64,000 bases of DNA from an uncultured Alphaproteobacteria bacterium (GCA_902515745.1 CABXWB010000009.1:1-64000); one strand, 5' to 3'; counted from the first letter of the stretch, positions 1 to 10,564 are shown. A program made the numbers and translations. Notes: a model not told the origin generated them from the sequence alone.

Positions 1-2402
1 CTTATAGCATCCTCATCAAGTTGTGGGTCTTGATAGTTTTGTTTCATTATAGATACGATTGAACCAAGCGCAGGTTGTGATGTTAATCCACTCATCGAGT
101 CAATTGCAAGATCAACTATATCTACTTTTTCATCAATAGCGGCAAGAACTGAAGCTGATGAAGTACCAGAAGTATCGTGAGTATGGAAATGAATTGGAAG
201 ATCAGTTGTTTGTTTTATTTCTTTAACTAATTTTTTTATAGCATTGGGTTTTGCTAATCCTGCCATATCTTTAATGGCAATAATATGTGCTCCTGCTTTT
301 TCTAAATCTCTAACAAGATCAATATAATATTTTAATGTATATTTTTTCTCATTTGGATCAGTTACATCATTTGTATAACAGATAGTTCCTTCACAAATTT
401 TATTTTGATTACGTACTTCATCAATTGCAACACGCATATTATCAATTAGATTTAATGAGTCAAAAACCCGGAATACATCAATCCCTGCTTGAGCTGATTG
501 TTGAATAAAATGTTTAACAACGTTATCTGGATAATTTTTATATCCAACAGCATTAGATCCTCTAAAGAGCATTTGTTTAAGAAGATTAGGCGCCTTTTTG
601 TTTAATCTTGCTAATCTATCCCAAGGATCCTCTTTTAAAAAACGCATCGATGTATCGAAGGTTGCACCACCCCAACATTCTAATGAGAATAAATTGCTTA
701 GATTTTCATTATAATATTCAGCAATGTTAACAAGATCATCAGTTCTCATTCTTGTAGCAAGAAGTGATTGGTGTGCATCACGCATCGTTGTGTCAGTAAT
801 TAGGGTGTGGGGTGTTTCTTTTATTTTTTTTGCAAATTCTTCTGGACCTAAAGATTGTAGATCTTTTACATAATTGTTTTTATCACTTTTAATATTGGAA
901 ATAGGAATTTGAACTTCTACAGTCGAATTATTACTGACTCTTCCAGATACATCATTGTGTCCATTTACAATTATATTTCCAAGATAAGATACGATTTTTG
1001 ATGCTCGATCTTTTTGAGGATTATAAGCATAGAGCTCTTTTTTAGTATCCACAAAATTGGTATTGTAATTTCCTTCAAGGAAGTCTTTATTGTTTATAAG
1101 AGACTCAAGAAATACTAAATTTGTTTTAACACCTCTAATTCTAAATTCTCGTAAAGCCCTATCCATTCTTTTAATACAGTCGTCTTGATGCTTTGCCCAA
1201 GTTGTTACTTTTACAAGTAAAGAATCATAATACGGTGTGATGATCGAACCTGAAGAAGCATTTGCTGCATCTAGCCTCACTCCAAAACCAGCGGCTGATC
1301 GGTAAGTCATTATCTTCCCATAATCTGGCATAAAATTATTAAGCGGATCTTCGGTAGTAACTCTACATTGAATAGCAAATCCATTTAGATGAATATCTTC
1401 TTGTTTAGGAAGTGCGGGATGACTACCAATTTTTTCACCTTCTGCAATTTTAATTTGGGCTTTTACAATATCAATGCCTGTTACTTCTTCAGTAACTGTA
1501 TGCTCAACTTGAATTCTTGGGTTAACTTCGATGAAATAAAATTCACCAGATTTTTTATCAAATAAAAACTCAACAGTTCCGGCACCAAAGTATTTAACTT
1601 GTTTTGCGATTTGAATTGCAGCGTTACAAATTTCTTCTCGAGTTTTATTTTCAAGAAAATGTGCAGGTGCTCTTTCAATAATCTTTTGATGCCTTCTTTG
1701 AAGAGAACAATCTCTTTCAAAAAGATGTATGATATTTCCGTGTTTGTCACCTAAAATTTGAACTTCAATGTGCGCAGCATCTTCTAAAAATTTTTCTATA
1801 AATACATCATCTTTTCCAAAAGCTTTAAGTGACTCACTTTGAGCAGTTGTAATTTGATCTATCAATTCGTTGCTTGATCTAACAACACGCATTCCTCGAC
1901 CGCCACCACCCCAACTAGCTTTGACAATTACAGGATAACCAATTTTTTCAACTTCTTTTTCAACACTTTTTAAATTTTCTTTTGTTACAAGAACAGACGG
2001 AACAGTGCCTACCTTTGCTTCTTCCGCAACTTTTTTAGCTTCAGTTTTATTTCCAAATCTTTTTAGTATTTCTTTACTAGGTCCAATAAATGTTATGTCA
2101 TTTTTTTCACACTGCTCAGCCAGTTCAGGACTCTCAGATAAAAATCCATAACCAGGATGAATAGCATCAACCTTAGCATCTTTAGCAATTTTAATAATCG
2201 AGTCTATGTCCAAATATGCTTGAATTGGACCTTTGCCTTCACCAACTAAATAACTTTCATCCGTTTTAAATCGGTGAATAGCAAAACGATCTTCTTTAGA
2301 ATAAATAGCAGCTGTTTTAATACCAGACTCTTCAGCAGCTCTAAAAATTCGAATAGCGATTTCACTTCTGTTTGCTGCTAAAATTTTACCAATCTTTTTC
2401 AT
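1..2402 (-). CDS. pyc: Pyruvate carboxylase, 3' end beyond the window
   Basis: Single-chain biotin enzyme that carboxylates pyruvate to oxaloacetate with ATP and bicarbonate (anaplerosis). The frame is open from the ATG at 2400-2402 to the left edge, giving 800 codons of a protein usually near 1150. The biotin carboxylase half is complete: an ATP-grasp glycine loop (KASWGGGGRGM, about residue 160), ERDCSLQRRHQK (about 235) and EVNPRIQVEHTVTE (about 290). The carboxyltransferase domain starts near residue 530 with DTTMRDAHQS, which separates it from propionyl- or acetyl-CoA carboxylase alpha chains. The rest of that domain and the biotinyl domain lie outside the window. It diverges from the DUF2244 gene across about 210 bp. 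Confidence 0.95.
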   Translation of the reverse strand, partial: MKKIGKILAANRSEIAIRIFRAAEESGIKTAAIYSKEDRFAIHRFKTDESYLVGEGKGPIQAYLDIDSIIKIAKDAKVDAIHPGYGFLSESPELAEQCEKNDITFIGPSKEILKRFGNKTEAKKVAEEAKVGTVPSVLVTKENLKSVEKEVEKIGYPVIVKASWGGGGRGMRVVRSSNELIDQITTAQSESLKAFGKDDVFIEKFLEDAAHIEVQILGDKHGNIIHLFERDCSLQRRHQKIIERAPAHFLENKTREEICNAAIQIAKQVKYFGAGTVEFLFDKKSGEFYFIEVNPRIQVEHTVTEEVTGIDIVKAQIKIAEGEKIGSHPALPKQEDIHLNGFAIQCRVTTEDPLNNFMPDYGKIMTYRSAAGFGVRLDAANASSGSIITPYYDSLLVKVTTWAKHQDDCIKRMDRALREFRIRGVKTNLVFLESLINNKDFLEGNYNTNFVDTKKELYAYNPQKDRASKIVSYLGNIIVNGHNDVSGRVSNNSTVEVQIPISNIKSDKNNYVKDLQSLGPEEFAKKIKETPHTLITDTTMRDAHQSLLATRMRTDDLVNIAEYYNENLSNLFSLECWGGATFDTSMRFLKEDPWDRLARLNKKAPNLLKQMLFRGSNAVGYKNYPDNVVKHFIQQSAQAGIDVFRVFDSLNLIDNMRVAIDEVRNQNKICEGTICYTNDVTDPNEKKYTLKYYIDLVRDLEKAGAHIIAIKDMAGLAKPNAIKKLVKEIKQTTDLPIHFHTHDTSGTSSASVLAAIDEKVDIVDLAIDSMSGLTSQPALGSIVSIMKQNYQDPQLDEDAI

Positions 2403-2614
2403 CAAGCCACCATTAAATAAGGATTATTACTTAATATTTTTTCGGGGATGCATCTATATGTTCCTAACTAAATTAGCAAGAGATCAAGGGAATTTAGCCA
2501 TTTTTTAGGATTTGGAAGCAATTATAAATTAATAATAAATTGCTAAATATCAATTTAGTGTCTGTGCACATATGTCTCTTTATCAGAAAGGTTTTTTTAT
2601 ATTATGATGGAAAA
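2403..2614. other. Divergent intergenic region between pyc and the DUF2244 gene
   Basis: About 210 bp with no convincing gene. It holds an inverted repeat with 7-bp arms (AGCAATT / AATTGCT) around an AT-rich centre at about 2517-2544, which could be an operator or chance in AT-rich DNA. Promoters for both flanking genes must lie here, but I cannot place them. Confidence 0.4.
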
Positions 2615-3061
2615 ATGAAACCAATGAACGAAGATATAAGACCTTATCAAAGCTGTTCCAAATCAGTCTTTTTGGTTTTAGGAATTATTTTTATTAGTTG
2701 GATTTCATTATTCTCTATTTTTCTTATTGTACAAGGTGCTTGGCCAGTATCAATCTTTCTTGGGCTTGAATACTTGATAATATTTTATTTAATACGTTTA
2801 TATTTTAAAGAAAAAAATATTAAGGATGAAATAAAAATAAATACAAAAGAAATATCAATTAAAAAATTTAAAGATGATAAACTTGTGTACTCAACAAAAT
2901 TCACCACCTATTGGTCAAAAGTTTTTTTTACTAAGTATAAAAACAAATCAAAACTTTCAATTAGGGAGTCAAACAAAGAAACAGAGTTGGCATCTTTTTT
3001 ACATACCAGTCTTAAAAAAAATTTATATCTAAAAATTAAAAAACAGCTAACTTATTATTAG
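2615..3061 (+). CDS. DUF2244-type integral membrane protein
   Basis: Small membrane protein with two adjacent hydrophobic segments (about residues 18-38 and 44-62 from the chosen start) and a basic, lysine-rich cytoplasmic tail. Length, hairpin topology and the hydrophilic C-terminal domain fit the uncharacterised DUF2244 family of alphaproteobacteria. The frame is open from an ATG at 2540, but the preceding 25 residues resemble no family start, so I take the ATG at 2615 (MKPMNEDI); the ATG at 2624 is also possible. No good ribosome binding site decides between them. Function unknown; family assignment is from memory of the pattern. Confidence 0.65.
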   Translation: MKPMNEDIRPYQSCSKSVFLVLGIIFISWISLFSIFLIVQGAWPVSIFLGLEYLIIFYLIRLYFKEKNIKDEIKINTKEISIKKFKDDKLVYSTKFTTYWSKVFFTKYKNKSKLSIRESNKETELASFLHTSLKKNLYLKIKKQLTYY

Positions 3062-3083
3062 TTTCAAATTTTTAACAAAAATA

Positions 3084-3536
3084 TTATTTTACTTTAATTT
3101 TTTTTTCACTTTTTTGATCTTCAATTATGGGTATGTTACTAAATTCTAATAAACAATGATCAGAATAAACACCTAAATAATATTTTTGATTTAAAACAGA
3201 TAATGCATTTTCACTGATCGAATATTCTGTAAGAATTTTAATTTTGTTATTTTCATTTACATTATTAATATTTAGTCTTAAGTCTAATGAGCTTCTAAAA
3301 GGAGCAATAATTAGAGCAAATATTTTTTTTCTTTTATGTTCTCTAAAAAATTTTTTTGGATTATTTAAGCTAGACTCATTTTCTATAAAAATTTTTTTAA
3401 TTTCCTTATTTCCCACAACGATACCCTGGAGAGCGGTATTATAATTAAAGTTGCCATATATCTCTTCGTGAATTTTGCAATCTTTTGCGAATAAAGATTT
3501 TGGTATGAAAATTAAAATTAGAATTAGAATTTTAAT
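3084..3536 (-). CDS. Small secreted protein of unknown function with no ATG start
   Basis: A frame with a usable GTG at 3414-3416 (110 residues) continues open upstream. The extra about 40 codons encode a strong signal peptide: a run of Ile/Leu/Phe, then PKSLFA and KDC, so the true product is probably about 150 residues and exported. This stretch has no ATG, GTG or TTG; the only plausible initiators are ATT codons at 3534-3536 or 3543-3545, just downstream of an AGGAGA ribosome binding site at about 3549-3554. The 5' end overlaps the stop codon of the S8 protease gene in another frame, suggesting translational coupling. Either a rare ATT start is used or an ATG was lost by mutation or assembly error. 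I do not recognise the family. Confidence 0.55.
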   Translation of the reverse strand: MKILILILIFIPKSLFAKDCKIHEEIYGNFNYNTALQGIVVGNKEIKKIFIENESSLNNPKKFFREHKRKKIFALIIAPFRSSLDLRLNINNVNENNKIKILTEYSISENALSVLNQKYYLGVYSDHCLLEFSNIPIIEDQKSEKKIKVK

Positions 3537-5674
3537 GTAAATAATATTTCTCCTGAATCAATTAGGCTGTTATCATATGGCGATTGCCTCAAATTTAAGG
3601 TTAAGTAATTATCCTTAAATTGTGGTAATATTGTGGGTAATTTATTTTTTATAGAAATATATGGAGAAAAGGACAAATCATTGTCTACGTATAAAGTCTG
3701 CTCTTTCCATGAAATTTCTCCATTTGAACTTCTTCCACTTGGAGTTAAAAAAGTGAATTCACTACCTTTAAAATGATTTGGTCTATAGAAACCAGTACTT
3801 AAAAGCATGTTGTTTTTTTTGTACTCTAGTCCATATATATCTGACTGTACGTAACCAGCATCTATACTAAAATTATAATTTGAATTATTTTCAGCTGATA
3901 TATATTCTTTGTTTTGTCTGAAAAATAATTCCGTATGCTTGTTATGTCTATAGATTAAACCGTAATCATATATTTTTACGTCTGAAAATGAATTATTTTT
4001 TTTGATAAAACTATAATCGGTAATAAGATTTTTGTGGTCAGTATAATTTAATAATATATTTAACCTTTTATCATATAATCCTTTATTGTAATTAAAACCT
4101 GTTGAGTAAGAATTAAAACGATTTTCATTATTTGGATATTGTACAAAATAAGAAAATGATGAGTTATGTGGTAAATATTCTAAATTAGAATAAGATCCAC
4201 TTGAAACACTAAAGTAATTTAAAAAGTTATTTTTAGTATTCCAATTTTTTTGTTGTGCAATATCAATGTTGTTAGAAACTGTATAGTTTATATTTTTATT
4301 AAAACCATTAATTACAGTGTGTGATTTGTTGTTTTCTTCTTCGGAATATCCAAATTTTTTAACCTTTTTTTTCTTATCAGTATCAAAAATTTTGTTTCCC
4401 TTTACAGTAAAATCTGCACCATCAAAACTATCAAACGCCATGATATCTAAGTTACTAATTTGATCAGATATGTTGTTATAAAGATTGTTTGGTAACGCAA
4501 TTTTATTATTGTCTACATTCTGATTATTACCTTCATAAAAATTGTTTGATGTTGGATAATTTAGACTTCCTATTTGAGCTACTGAGTTTCCCCAATTTAT
4601 AAGACCTTGACCAAAAATAGCTTCTTTTTGAGAAGTGCTAAGGCTTGAAGCTGAAGTTCCACCATAGGTGACTAAACCTGAGTAAGTGGCACCATTTAAA
4701 AGTCTTGTTCTAACTTGCTGATTCGTTAGTGATGATGAAAATCTGTCTTTAATTAAAGCTAACATTCCAGTTACATGAGGCGCTGCCATTGATGTTCCAC
4801 TTTTCCGAGTATATTCTCTCGTAGCTACGTTTGCTCCAGGTGTCTTCAGTGAATAGATGCCATCACTACTTTGATTATCTCCACCACCAGGTGCTGCTAC
4901 ACACCAGGCTGCTGCATCTCCACAGCGTTGTGTATAATAAGTTTCTTTTTTGTTATTATCTAGAGCCATAACAGCAATCCAACCTGACTCTATATCGTCT
5001 ACAACATCTGGCAGTCCTGCTTGATAACTCGGCTGATTATCACTATTATTACCTGCCGCCCAAACAAAAACCACATCATTTGAAACAGCTGTTTTATAAC
5101 CTGCTGCGGTATTGGGAATATTGTTACTTATCCATGTTGAATTAATTTCATCAATTTCAATTGTAGAGGATCCCCAACTGTTATTAGAAAAATCAATTGA
5201 ATCACTAACGGATTGATCTTGAATACTGTCCCAAACACTGTCAGTTAAACTAATGGTTCCATTATCTGCTCCGATGCGATAGCTATGAAGTGTTGTAACT
5301 CCGTAAGCAACACCTCTCATTCCCTGCCCATCTCTATTAGCAGCTATAATCCCAGCAACATGAGTGCCATGACCATGCACATCATTCAAATAACTCACTC
5401 CACTTACATATGAATTTCCATTAATAGAGATTCCTCCAAACTCAGGATGAAAATTTTCTATTCCAGTATCAACAACAGCTACCTTAACACCACTTCCTGT
5501 ATAGCCAGCATCGTTTGCTGTAGATGCACCGATCATTGCTAGCCCTGGTTGATTATTATATTCGGTTGTATATTTGTTAGTAGAACTAGAACCTCCCCCA
5601 CCTCCACCGCCTCCGCAATTAAGTAGAAATAGTGATAGAAAAACAAATGAGATACTAATGAAAAACTTTTTCAT
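3524..5674 (-). CDS. S8 subtilisin-like serine protease, lipoprotein with a probable beta-barrel C-terminus
   Basis: The lipoprotein signal ends in LLNC (lipidated Cys20), followed by a run of eight glycines and a serine linker. The S8 catalytic residues are all present: Asp69 (VAVVDTGI), His102 (GHGTHVAG), oxyanion Asn209 (WAAGNN) and Ser295 (SGTSMAAPH). After about residue 400 the protein changes to an Asn/Tyr/Ser-rich region of alternating polar and hydrophobic residues that ends in phenylalanine, as outer-membrane beta-barrels do. This layout (lipobox, subtilisin, barrel) recalls the NalP-type autotransporter lipoprotein. The roughly 300-residue tail is plausible for a 12-strand barrel, but I have not shown strand count. 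A secreted or surface protease role is inferred. Confidence 0.85.
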   Translation of the reverse strand: MKKFFISISFVFLSLFLLNCGGGGGGGGSSSTNKYTTEYNNQPGLAMIGASTANDAGYTGSGVKVAVVDTGIENFHPEFGGISINGNSYVSGVSYLNDVHGHGTHVAGIIAANRDGQGMRGVAYGVTTLHSYRIGADNGTISLTDSVWDSIQDQSVSDSIDFSNNSWGSSTIEIDEINSTWISNNIPNTAAGYKTAVSNDVVFVWAAGNNSDNQPSYQAGLPDVVDDIESGWIAVMALDNNKKETYYTQRCGDAAAWCVAAPGGGDNQSSDGIYSLKTPGANVATREYTRKSGTSMAAPHVTGMLALIKDRFSSSLTNQQVRTRLLNGATYSGLVTYGGTSASSLSTSQKEAIFGQGLINWGNSVAQIGSLNYPTSNNFYEGNNQNVDNNKIALPNNLYNNISDQISNLDIMAFDSFDGADFTVKGNKIFDTDKKKKVKKFGYSEEENNKSHTVINGFNKNINYTVSNNIDIAQQKNWNTKNNFLNYFSVSSGSYSNLEYLPHNSSFSYFVQYPNNENRFNSYSTGFNYNKGLYDKRLNILLNYTDHKNLITDYSFIKKNNSFSDVKIYDYGLIYRHNKHTELFFRQNKEYISAENNSNYNFSIDAGYVQSDIYGLEYKKNNMLLSTGFYRPNHFKGSEFTFLTPSGRSSNGEISWKEQTLYVDNDLSFSPYISIKNKLPTILPQFKDNYLTLNLRQSPYDNSLIDSGEILFTLKF

Positions 5675-5773
5675 AAAATAAACTTATATAAATTTCAAAA
5701 AGAATCAAAACATAAAAAAAGAGCAAAATATAATACCAATATTTTAGAATAATTCTAAATCAACATCTAATAA

Positions 5774-6613
5774 CTACAAATAACTTAGCTCTTTCATTTC
5801 TACTTTGCAAAAAGTCTCAATTTTTTTAATTTGTTCAGCAGATAGTTTTGTTTTCCATTGTCCTATTTTACCTGAATTAAAAAATTTATTAGAACTTTCA
5901 GGAAAACTTTTATCATTTTCTAACCGCTTTAATCTTTTAAAGTCAGATTGGTCTATACAAAAATTTATATGATCTTCATCAACAGATGATCCAATAATCT
6001 CTGATAAAAAATTTATTAATTTTAATTTTGTTTCAAAAGTATTGTTGACTAAATCTTCGTATCTAATTATGATTCTTGGAATGGTGCTCATTCCACTCTT
6101 CCACGAAAAATAATTAAATTTCCAAGATCCAAGAACCTCAATATCATAAGGGTTTTTCGTTGAAACTTGACAATAAAGATTTTCTGAAGTCAATCTTTCA
6201 ATTGCTTTGTCTATATTTAGGTATTTATCAAAATTACTATAAGAAATAGCTATATCTCTTGGATCTCTAACTATATAAATAAAAGCTAAGGAGTATTTTT
6301 CATCTGTTAAATTTCTTCCTTCAATAGAAACCAATGCATTGTGGTTTTTGATAAACAAAAATTCCTTATTTGTTTTAGTGATCTGCTCCTGAATTAAATT
6401 CCAGTATTTTGAAACATCATAAGCATTATTAGTTAATACTTCTTTATCAGCAAATTTCTCTAAATAATTTAGAGGAGGAAATTTCCTGATATTTTTAAGA
6501 ATATCAAATTCTGATTTTAGTTTTTCTTTGTTATAAAAATAGTTTGATAAAAAGTATCTAATCCATGTATTTCCACTTTTAGGATAAGATGAAATCCAAA
6601 TTAATTTTTTCAT
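5774..6613 (-). CDS. Sulfotransferase family protein (resident copy)
   Basis: Soluble 279-residue protein with the two PAPS-binding signatures of the sulfotransferase family: the 5'-phosphosulfate loop YPKSGNTW at residues 10-17, and the 3'-phosphate region VRDPRD at 115-120 followed by a serine-containing helix. It should move a sulfuryl group from PAPS to a hydroxyl or amine on an unknown acceptor, perhaps a glycan or lipid. A second gene of the same type at 56814 shares both motifs and similar length. It lies between the protease and dapB, on the same strand as both. Confidence 0.88.
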   Translation of the reverse strand: MKKLIWISSYPKSGNTWIRYFLSNYFYNKEKLKSEFDILKNIRKFPPLNYLEKFADKEVLTNNAYDVSKYWNLIQEQITKTNKEFLFIKNHNALVSIEGRNLTDEKYSLAFIYIVRDPRDIAISYSNFDKYLNIDKAIERLTSENLYCQVSTKNPYDIEVLGSWKFNYFSWKSGMSTIPRIIIRYEDLVNNTFETKLKLINFLSEIIGSSVDEDHINFCIDQSDFKRLKRLENDKSFPESSNKFFNSGKIGQWKTKLSAEQIKKIETFCKVEMKELSYL

Positions 6614-6634
6614 AATTCATTAAATTAAAAAACT

Positions 6635-7438
6635 CTAGAATAATAAATCATTCATTGAATAAAACCCTGGCTTTTTCTTAGAAACAAAAATTGCTGCTTT
6701 TACAGCGCCATCTACAAATATTGATCTATTATTTGCTTTGTGAACAAGATCGAGTCTATCATTACTACCTATAAAACTAACAGTATGTTCTCCGGCTATT
6801 TCTCCGCCTCTTGATACAGAAAATCCAATATCACCTCTTTTTCTTGAAGATAGTTTTTTTGTACGGTCTAAAACTTTTGCTTTATTAAAATTAGTTTTTC
6901 TACCTTGTGCAGCGTATTCCCCAAGAGAAAGCGCAGTGCCTGATGGTGAATCTTTTTTGTGTTTATGATGTGTCTCAGCAATTTCAATATCATAATCAAT
7001 ATCTTTTAAAGCAACAGCTGTTTGTTTTACTAAATTAAATAATAGATTGACTCCAACACTCATGTTTGATGACATGAGAATAGGTATTTTTTTAGAATAA
7101 CTTTTTACTTTCTTTTTTTGAGCATCTGTCATTCCAGTTGTACCAATTACTACTGCTGTCTTATTTGAAGAAGCAATTTTAAGATTTTCTAAAGTAGATT
7201 GAGGTGTTGTGAAATCAATTATAACATTTGCATCTTTAATAAGTTGAGCTGAATTAGGAGTCACTAATTTTGATGACTGAATATTTGATACTTTATTTAA
7301 TGGTTTGTTTATATCTTTATGTTTTTTATATTCAAAGCCACCCAAAAATTCTAAATTTTTATTTTGTAAAATTTGTTTAGATATTTCCTGACCCATTCGA
7401 CCAAGACATCCTGCAACCGCTATTTTAATTTTTGACAT
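6635..7438 (-). CDS. dapB: 4-hydroxy-tetrahydrodipicolinate reductase
   Basis: NAD(P)H-dependent step of the diaminopimelate/lysine pathway, supplying peptidoglycan precursors. The N-terminal Rossmann motif is GCLGRMG at residues 10-16. The family signature ETHHKHKKDSPSGTAL sits in the catalytic domain and includes the paired histidines and the lysine that bind substrate. At 267 residues it is the usual length. It follows dnaJ on the same strand after a 41-bp gap, so it may be partly co-transcribed with dnaK-dnaJ. Confidence 0.97.
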   Translation of the reverse strand: MSKIKIAVAGCLGRMGQEISKQILQNKNLEFLGGFEYKKHKDINKPLNKVSNIQSSKLVTPNSAQLIKDANVIIDFTTPQSTLENLKIASSNKTAVVIGTTGMTDAQKKKVKSYSKKIPILMSSNMSVGVNLLFNLVKQTAVALKDIDYDIEIAETHHKHKKDSPSGTALSLGEYAAQGRKTNFNKAKVLDRTKKLSSRKRGDIGFSVSRGGEIAGEHTVSFIGSNDRLDLVHKANNRSIFVDGAVKAAIFVSKKKPGFYSMNDLLF

Positions 7439-7479
7439 AAAAACTTCTTATACTTTGGTGATTGTAAGTTGAAAAGAAA

Positions 7480-8613
7480 TTAAGTTAGATCTTCCCAGAC
7501 TTCTTTTAATTTTGAGAAAAAACCTTGGGATTTTGGGCTATGTTTTTTTGAGGTCCCTCCTTCATTTTCAAACTCTCTCAAGATATCTTTTTGTTTACTA
7601 TTTAAATTGACTGGTATTTCAACGTTTGCTTGCACATACATGTCTCCGCGTCTACTTTGTCGAAGTATACTCATTCCTTTACCGCGTAGTCTAAATTGAG
7701 TCTCAGATTGTGTTCCAGCTGGAATATTAAGCCTGGCTTTTTTTCCTTCTATAGTTGGTACTTCTATTTCGCCACCTAAAATAGCAGTAGTGATTGAAAT
7801 TGGTATTTCACAAAATAGATTTTCTTCTTCTCTTTCAAAAAGTTTATCCTTTTGAACCTCTACAAAAATATACAGATCTCCATTTCCTGCTCCTCTTTCA
7901 CCAGGTTCACCTTCACCGGTTATTCGAATTCTTGTGCCTGTATCAACACCAGCAGGAATAGTAACTGAAATTGTTTTTTGCTTTTTAATATTCCCCGTTC
8001 CAGAACATTTAAGACACGGATTTTTTATACTTGAACCCTCCCCGCCACACGTAGGACATGGTCTTTCAATAGAAAAGAAGCCTTGTTGTGATCGAACTTT
8101 ACCTGCACCACCACAAGTAGAACAGGTACTTGGTCCGGATTTATCTGCACTTCCAGTTGCTGCACATGCATCACAACCAACATAAGTTGGAATTCTTATT
8201 TGTGGTTTTTTTCCAGTGAAAGCTTCGAATAGTGAAACGGACATATTGTAACGAAGATCACTTCCTCTTTGAGGTCCTCGTCTTCTTGATGATTGTCCTC
8301 CAAACCCTCCTCCAAAGAACTCTTCAAAAATGTCAGAGAAGCCCCCTGCAAAATCTCCAAAGCCTTGGGCTCCACCCATTCCACCTTGTTTAAAAGCGTC
8401 GTGTCCATATTGATCATAAGCTGATCTTTTTTCTGAGTCTTTTAGAACTTCATAAGCTGCAGCTGCTTCTTTAAATTTTCTTTCAGAAGTTTTATCATCC
8501 TTATTGCGATCGGGATGATATTTCATGGCTTGTTTTCTATAAGCTTTTTTTATTTCGTCATCACTGGCATTTCGTTGAACACCAAGTATCTCATAGAAAT
8601 CTTTATCAGCCAC
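7480..8613 (-). CDS. dnaJ: Chaperone DnaJ
   Basis: Co-chaperone that delivers unfolded clients to DnaK and stimulates its ATPase. The J-domain fills residues 1-70 with the essential HPD at 33-35. A Gly/Phe-rich stretch follows (about 73-115). Four zinc-binding CxxC modules lie in the middle; the first is slightly unusual (CDACAATG, with Ala where Gly is common). The client-binding domains are complete. Length is 377 residues. It starts 28 bp downstream of dnaK and has a good AGGAGG-type ribosome binding site, so the two form one operon. Confidence 0.98.
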   Translation of the reverse strand: MADKDFYEILGVQRNASDDEIKKAYRKQAMKYHPDRNKDDKTSERKFKEAAAAYEVLKDSEKRSAYDQYGHDAFKQGGMGGAQGFGDFAGGFSDIFEEFFGGGFGGQSSRRRGPQRGSDLRYNMSVSLFEAFTGKKPQIRIPTYVGCDACAATGSADKSGPSTCSTCGGAGKVRSQQGFFSIERPCPTCGGEGSSIKNPCLKCSGTGNIKKQKTISVTIPAGVDTGTRIRITGEGEPGERGAGNGDLYIFVEVQKDKLFEREEENLFCEIPISITTAILGGEIEVPTIEGKKARLNIPAGTQSETQFRLRGKGMSILRQSRRGDMYVQANVEIPVNLNSKQKDILREFENEGGTSKKHSPKSQGFFSKLKEVWEDLT

Positions 8614-8641
8614 ATCTCCTCCTTATAAAAATTATGGAGCG

Positions 8642-10564
8642 TTAATCTTTTTTATCTTCGTCTACTTCTTCAAATTCAGCATCTACAACCTTTTCATCTT
8701 TTGAATTATCAGCTGATGGTTCAGCACCAGATGGATCAGGTTGAGGTCCAGCACCTTGAGGGTTTTGTTTATAAATTGCTTCACCCATTTTTAAAGATGA
8801 CTGAACTAATGCTTCAGTTTTAGATTTTATAGCTTCTAAATCCTCGCCGTCTTTTACTTTCTTGAGCTCTTCAATATCCTCTGTGATTTTGTTTTTATCA
8901 GCTTCAGGAATTTTATCTCCGTGCTCTTTTAAGTTCTTTTCAGTTTCATTAATTAAACTGTCAGCATGATTTCTAGTATCAACAGCCTCTCTTTTCTTTT
9001 TATCAGCTTCAGCATTTTCTTCTGCCTCTTTGACCATTTTTTCAATCTCTTCATCTGATAATCCGCCAGAAGCCTGGATCTTGATTTGTTGTTCTTTACC
9101 AGTTGATTTGTCTTTAGCAGAAACGTTTACAATACCGTTTGCATCAATATCAAAAGTTACTTCAATTTGTGGCATTCCTCTTGCAGCAGGTGGGATACCT
9201 ACCAAATCAAATTGGCCTAACAATTTGTTATCAGCTGCCATTTCTCTTTCTCCTTGGAAGACTCTAATTGTTACTGCGCTCTGATTATCTTCAGCTGTAG
9301 AAAATACCTGGCTTTTCTTTGTTGGGATAGTTGTGTTTTTATCAATAAGTTTTGTAAATACACCGCCAAGTGTTTCAATACCAAGTGATAAAGGTGTAAC
9401 ATCAAGCAGTAAAACATCTTTGACATCACCTTGTAATACGCCTGCTTGAATAGCAGCGCCAGATGCAACAACTTCATCAGGGTTAACACCTTTATTGGGC
9501 TCTTTACCAAAAAAGTTTTTTACAATCTCTGTTACTTTAGGCATTCTTGTCATACCACCAACTAAAATAACATCATCAATTTCAGCAGCTTGTAATCCAG
9601 CATCTTTAAGTGCCATTTCACAAGGTTTTAAACTTTGATTTAAAAGCTCACCTACGATAGCTTCAAGTTTTGCTCTTGATAATTTAATCGTTAAATGTTT
9701 AGGACCAGATTGATCAGCAGTTATGAATGGTAAGTTAACTTCTGTTTCAGTTGAACTTGATAATTCAATTTTTGCTTTCTCAGCAGCCTCTTTCAAACGT
9801 TGAAGTGCAAGTTTATCTGAACGTAAATCAATACCATTATCTTTTTTGAATTCGTCAGCGAGATAATCAATTATTTTAAGATCAAAATCTTCACCGCCAA
9901 GGTGCGTATCACCATTGGTTGATTTAACTTCAAAAACACCATCGCCTATTTCTAAAATAGAAATATCAAATGTACCTCCACCAAGATCGTAAACAGCAAC
10001 TGTACCTGTTTTCTTTTTATCTAAACCATATGCTAACGCTGCAGCAGTAGGCTCATTAATAATTCTTAAAACTTCTAGTCCAGCAATCTTTCCAGCATCT
10101 TTTGTTGCTTGTCTTTGAGCATCATTAAAATATGCAGGAACTGTTATAACTGCTTGTGTAACAGTGTCTCCTAAATAAGACTCTGCGGTCTCTTTCATTT
10201 TTTGTAAAATAAATGCACTAATTTGACTTGGACTATACTTATCTCCACGTGCTTCTACCCAAGCATCACCGTTATCACCTTTTACTATTTTGTAAGGTAC
10301 TAAACCGCTATCAGACTTAACAGCTTCGTCCTCAAATGTTCTTCCAATTAATCTTTTTATGGCAAATAAAGTATTTTCAGAATTAGTTACTGCTTGTCTT
10401 TTAGCTGATTGTCCAACAAGTTTTTCTTTTGTGTCACTGAATGCTACCATTGATGGAGTTGTTCTTCCACCTTCAGAGTTTTCAATTACTTTTGATTCCT
10501 TACCGTCCATTACTGCAACGCAGGAGTTTGTAGTACCTAAATCAATACCAATTACTTTTGCCAT
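8642..10564 (-). CDS. dnaK: Chaperone DnaK (Hsp70)
   Basis: ATP-driven folding chaperone, full length at 640 residues. The nucleotide-binding domain opens with [17 protein letters not shown] and contains [13 protein letters not shown]. The substrate-binding domain and acidic C-terminal lid tail ([11 protein letters not shown]) are intact. It leads the dnaK-dnaJ operon. A sigma-32-like promoter sits 50-80 bp upstream. Confidence 0.99.
   Translation of the reverse strand: MAKVIGIDLGTTNSCVAVMDGKESKVIENSEGGRTTPSMVAFSDTKEKLVGQSAKRQAVTNSENTLFAIKRLIGRTFEDEAVKSDSGLVPYKIVKGDNGDAWVEARGDKYSPSQISAFILQKMKETAESYLGDTVTQAVITVPAYFNDAQRQATKDAGKIAGLEVLRIINEPTAAALAYGLDKKKTGTVAVYDLGGGTFDISILEIGDGVFEVKSTNGDTHLGGEDFDLKIIDYLADEFKKDNGIDLRSDKLALQRLKEAAEKAKIELSSSTETEVNLPFITADQSGPKHLTIKLSRAKLEAIVGELLNQSLKPCEMALKDAGLQAAEIDDVILVGGMTRMPKVTEIVKNFFGKEPNKGVNPDEVVASGAAIQAGVLQGDVKDVLLLDVTPLSLGIETLGGVFTKLIDKNTTIPTKKSQVFSTAEDNQSAVTIRVFQGEREMAADNKLLGQFDLVGIPPAARGMPQIEVTFDIDANGIVNVSAKDKSTGKEQQIKIQASGGLSDEEIEKMVKEAEENAEADKKKREAVDTRNHADSLINETEKNLKEHGDKIPEADKNKITEDIEELKKVKDGEDLEAIKSKTEALVQSSLKMGEAIYKQNPQGAGPQPDPSGAEPSADNSKDEKVVDAEFEEVDEDKKD

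Noticed and set aside
2540-2614. Longer N-terminus for the DUF2244 protein from the ATG at 2540
   Set aside because: The extra 25 residues do not look family-like and would precede the usual soluble N-terminus.
3244-3444. Hydrophobic 66-codon frame antisense to the secreted protein gene
   Set aside because: It is the complement of a Lys/Asn-rich coding region, which always yields Phe/Leu-rich antisense frames in AT-rich DNA.
9030-9510. Open frames inside dnaK on both strands
   Set aside because: Shadows of dnaK coding sequence with no family similarity or ribosome binding sites.
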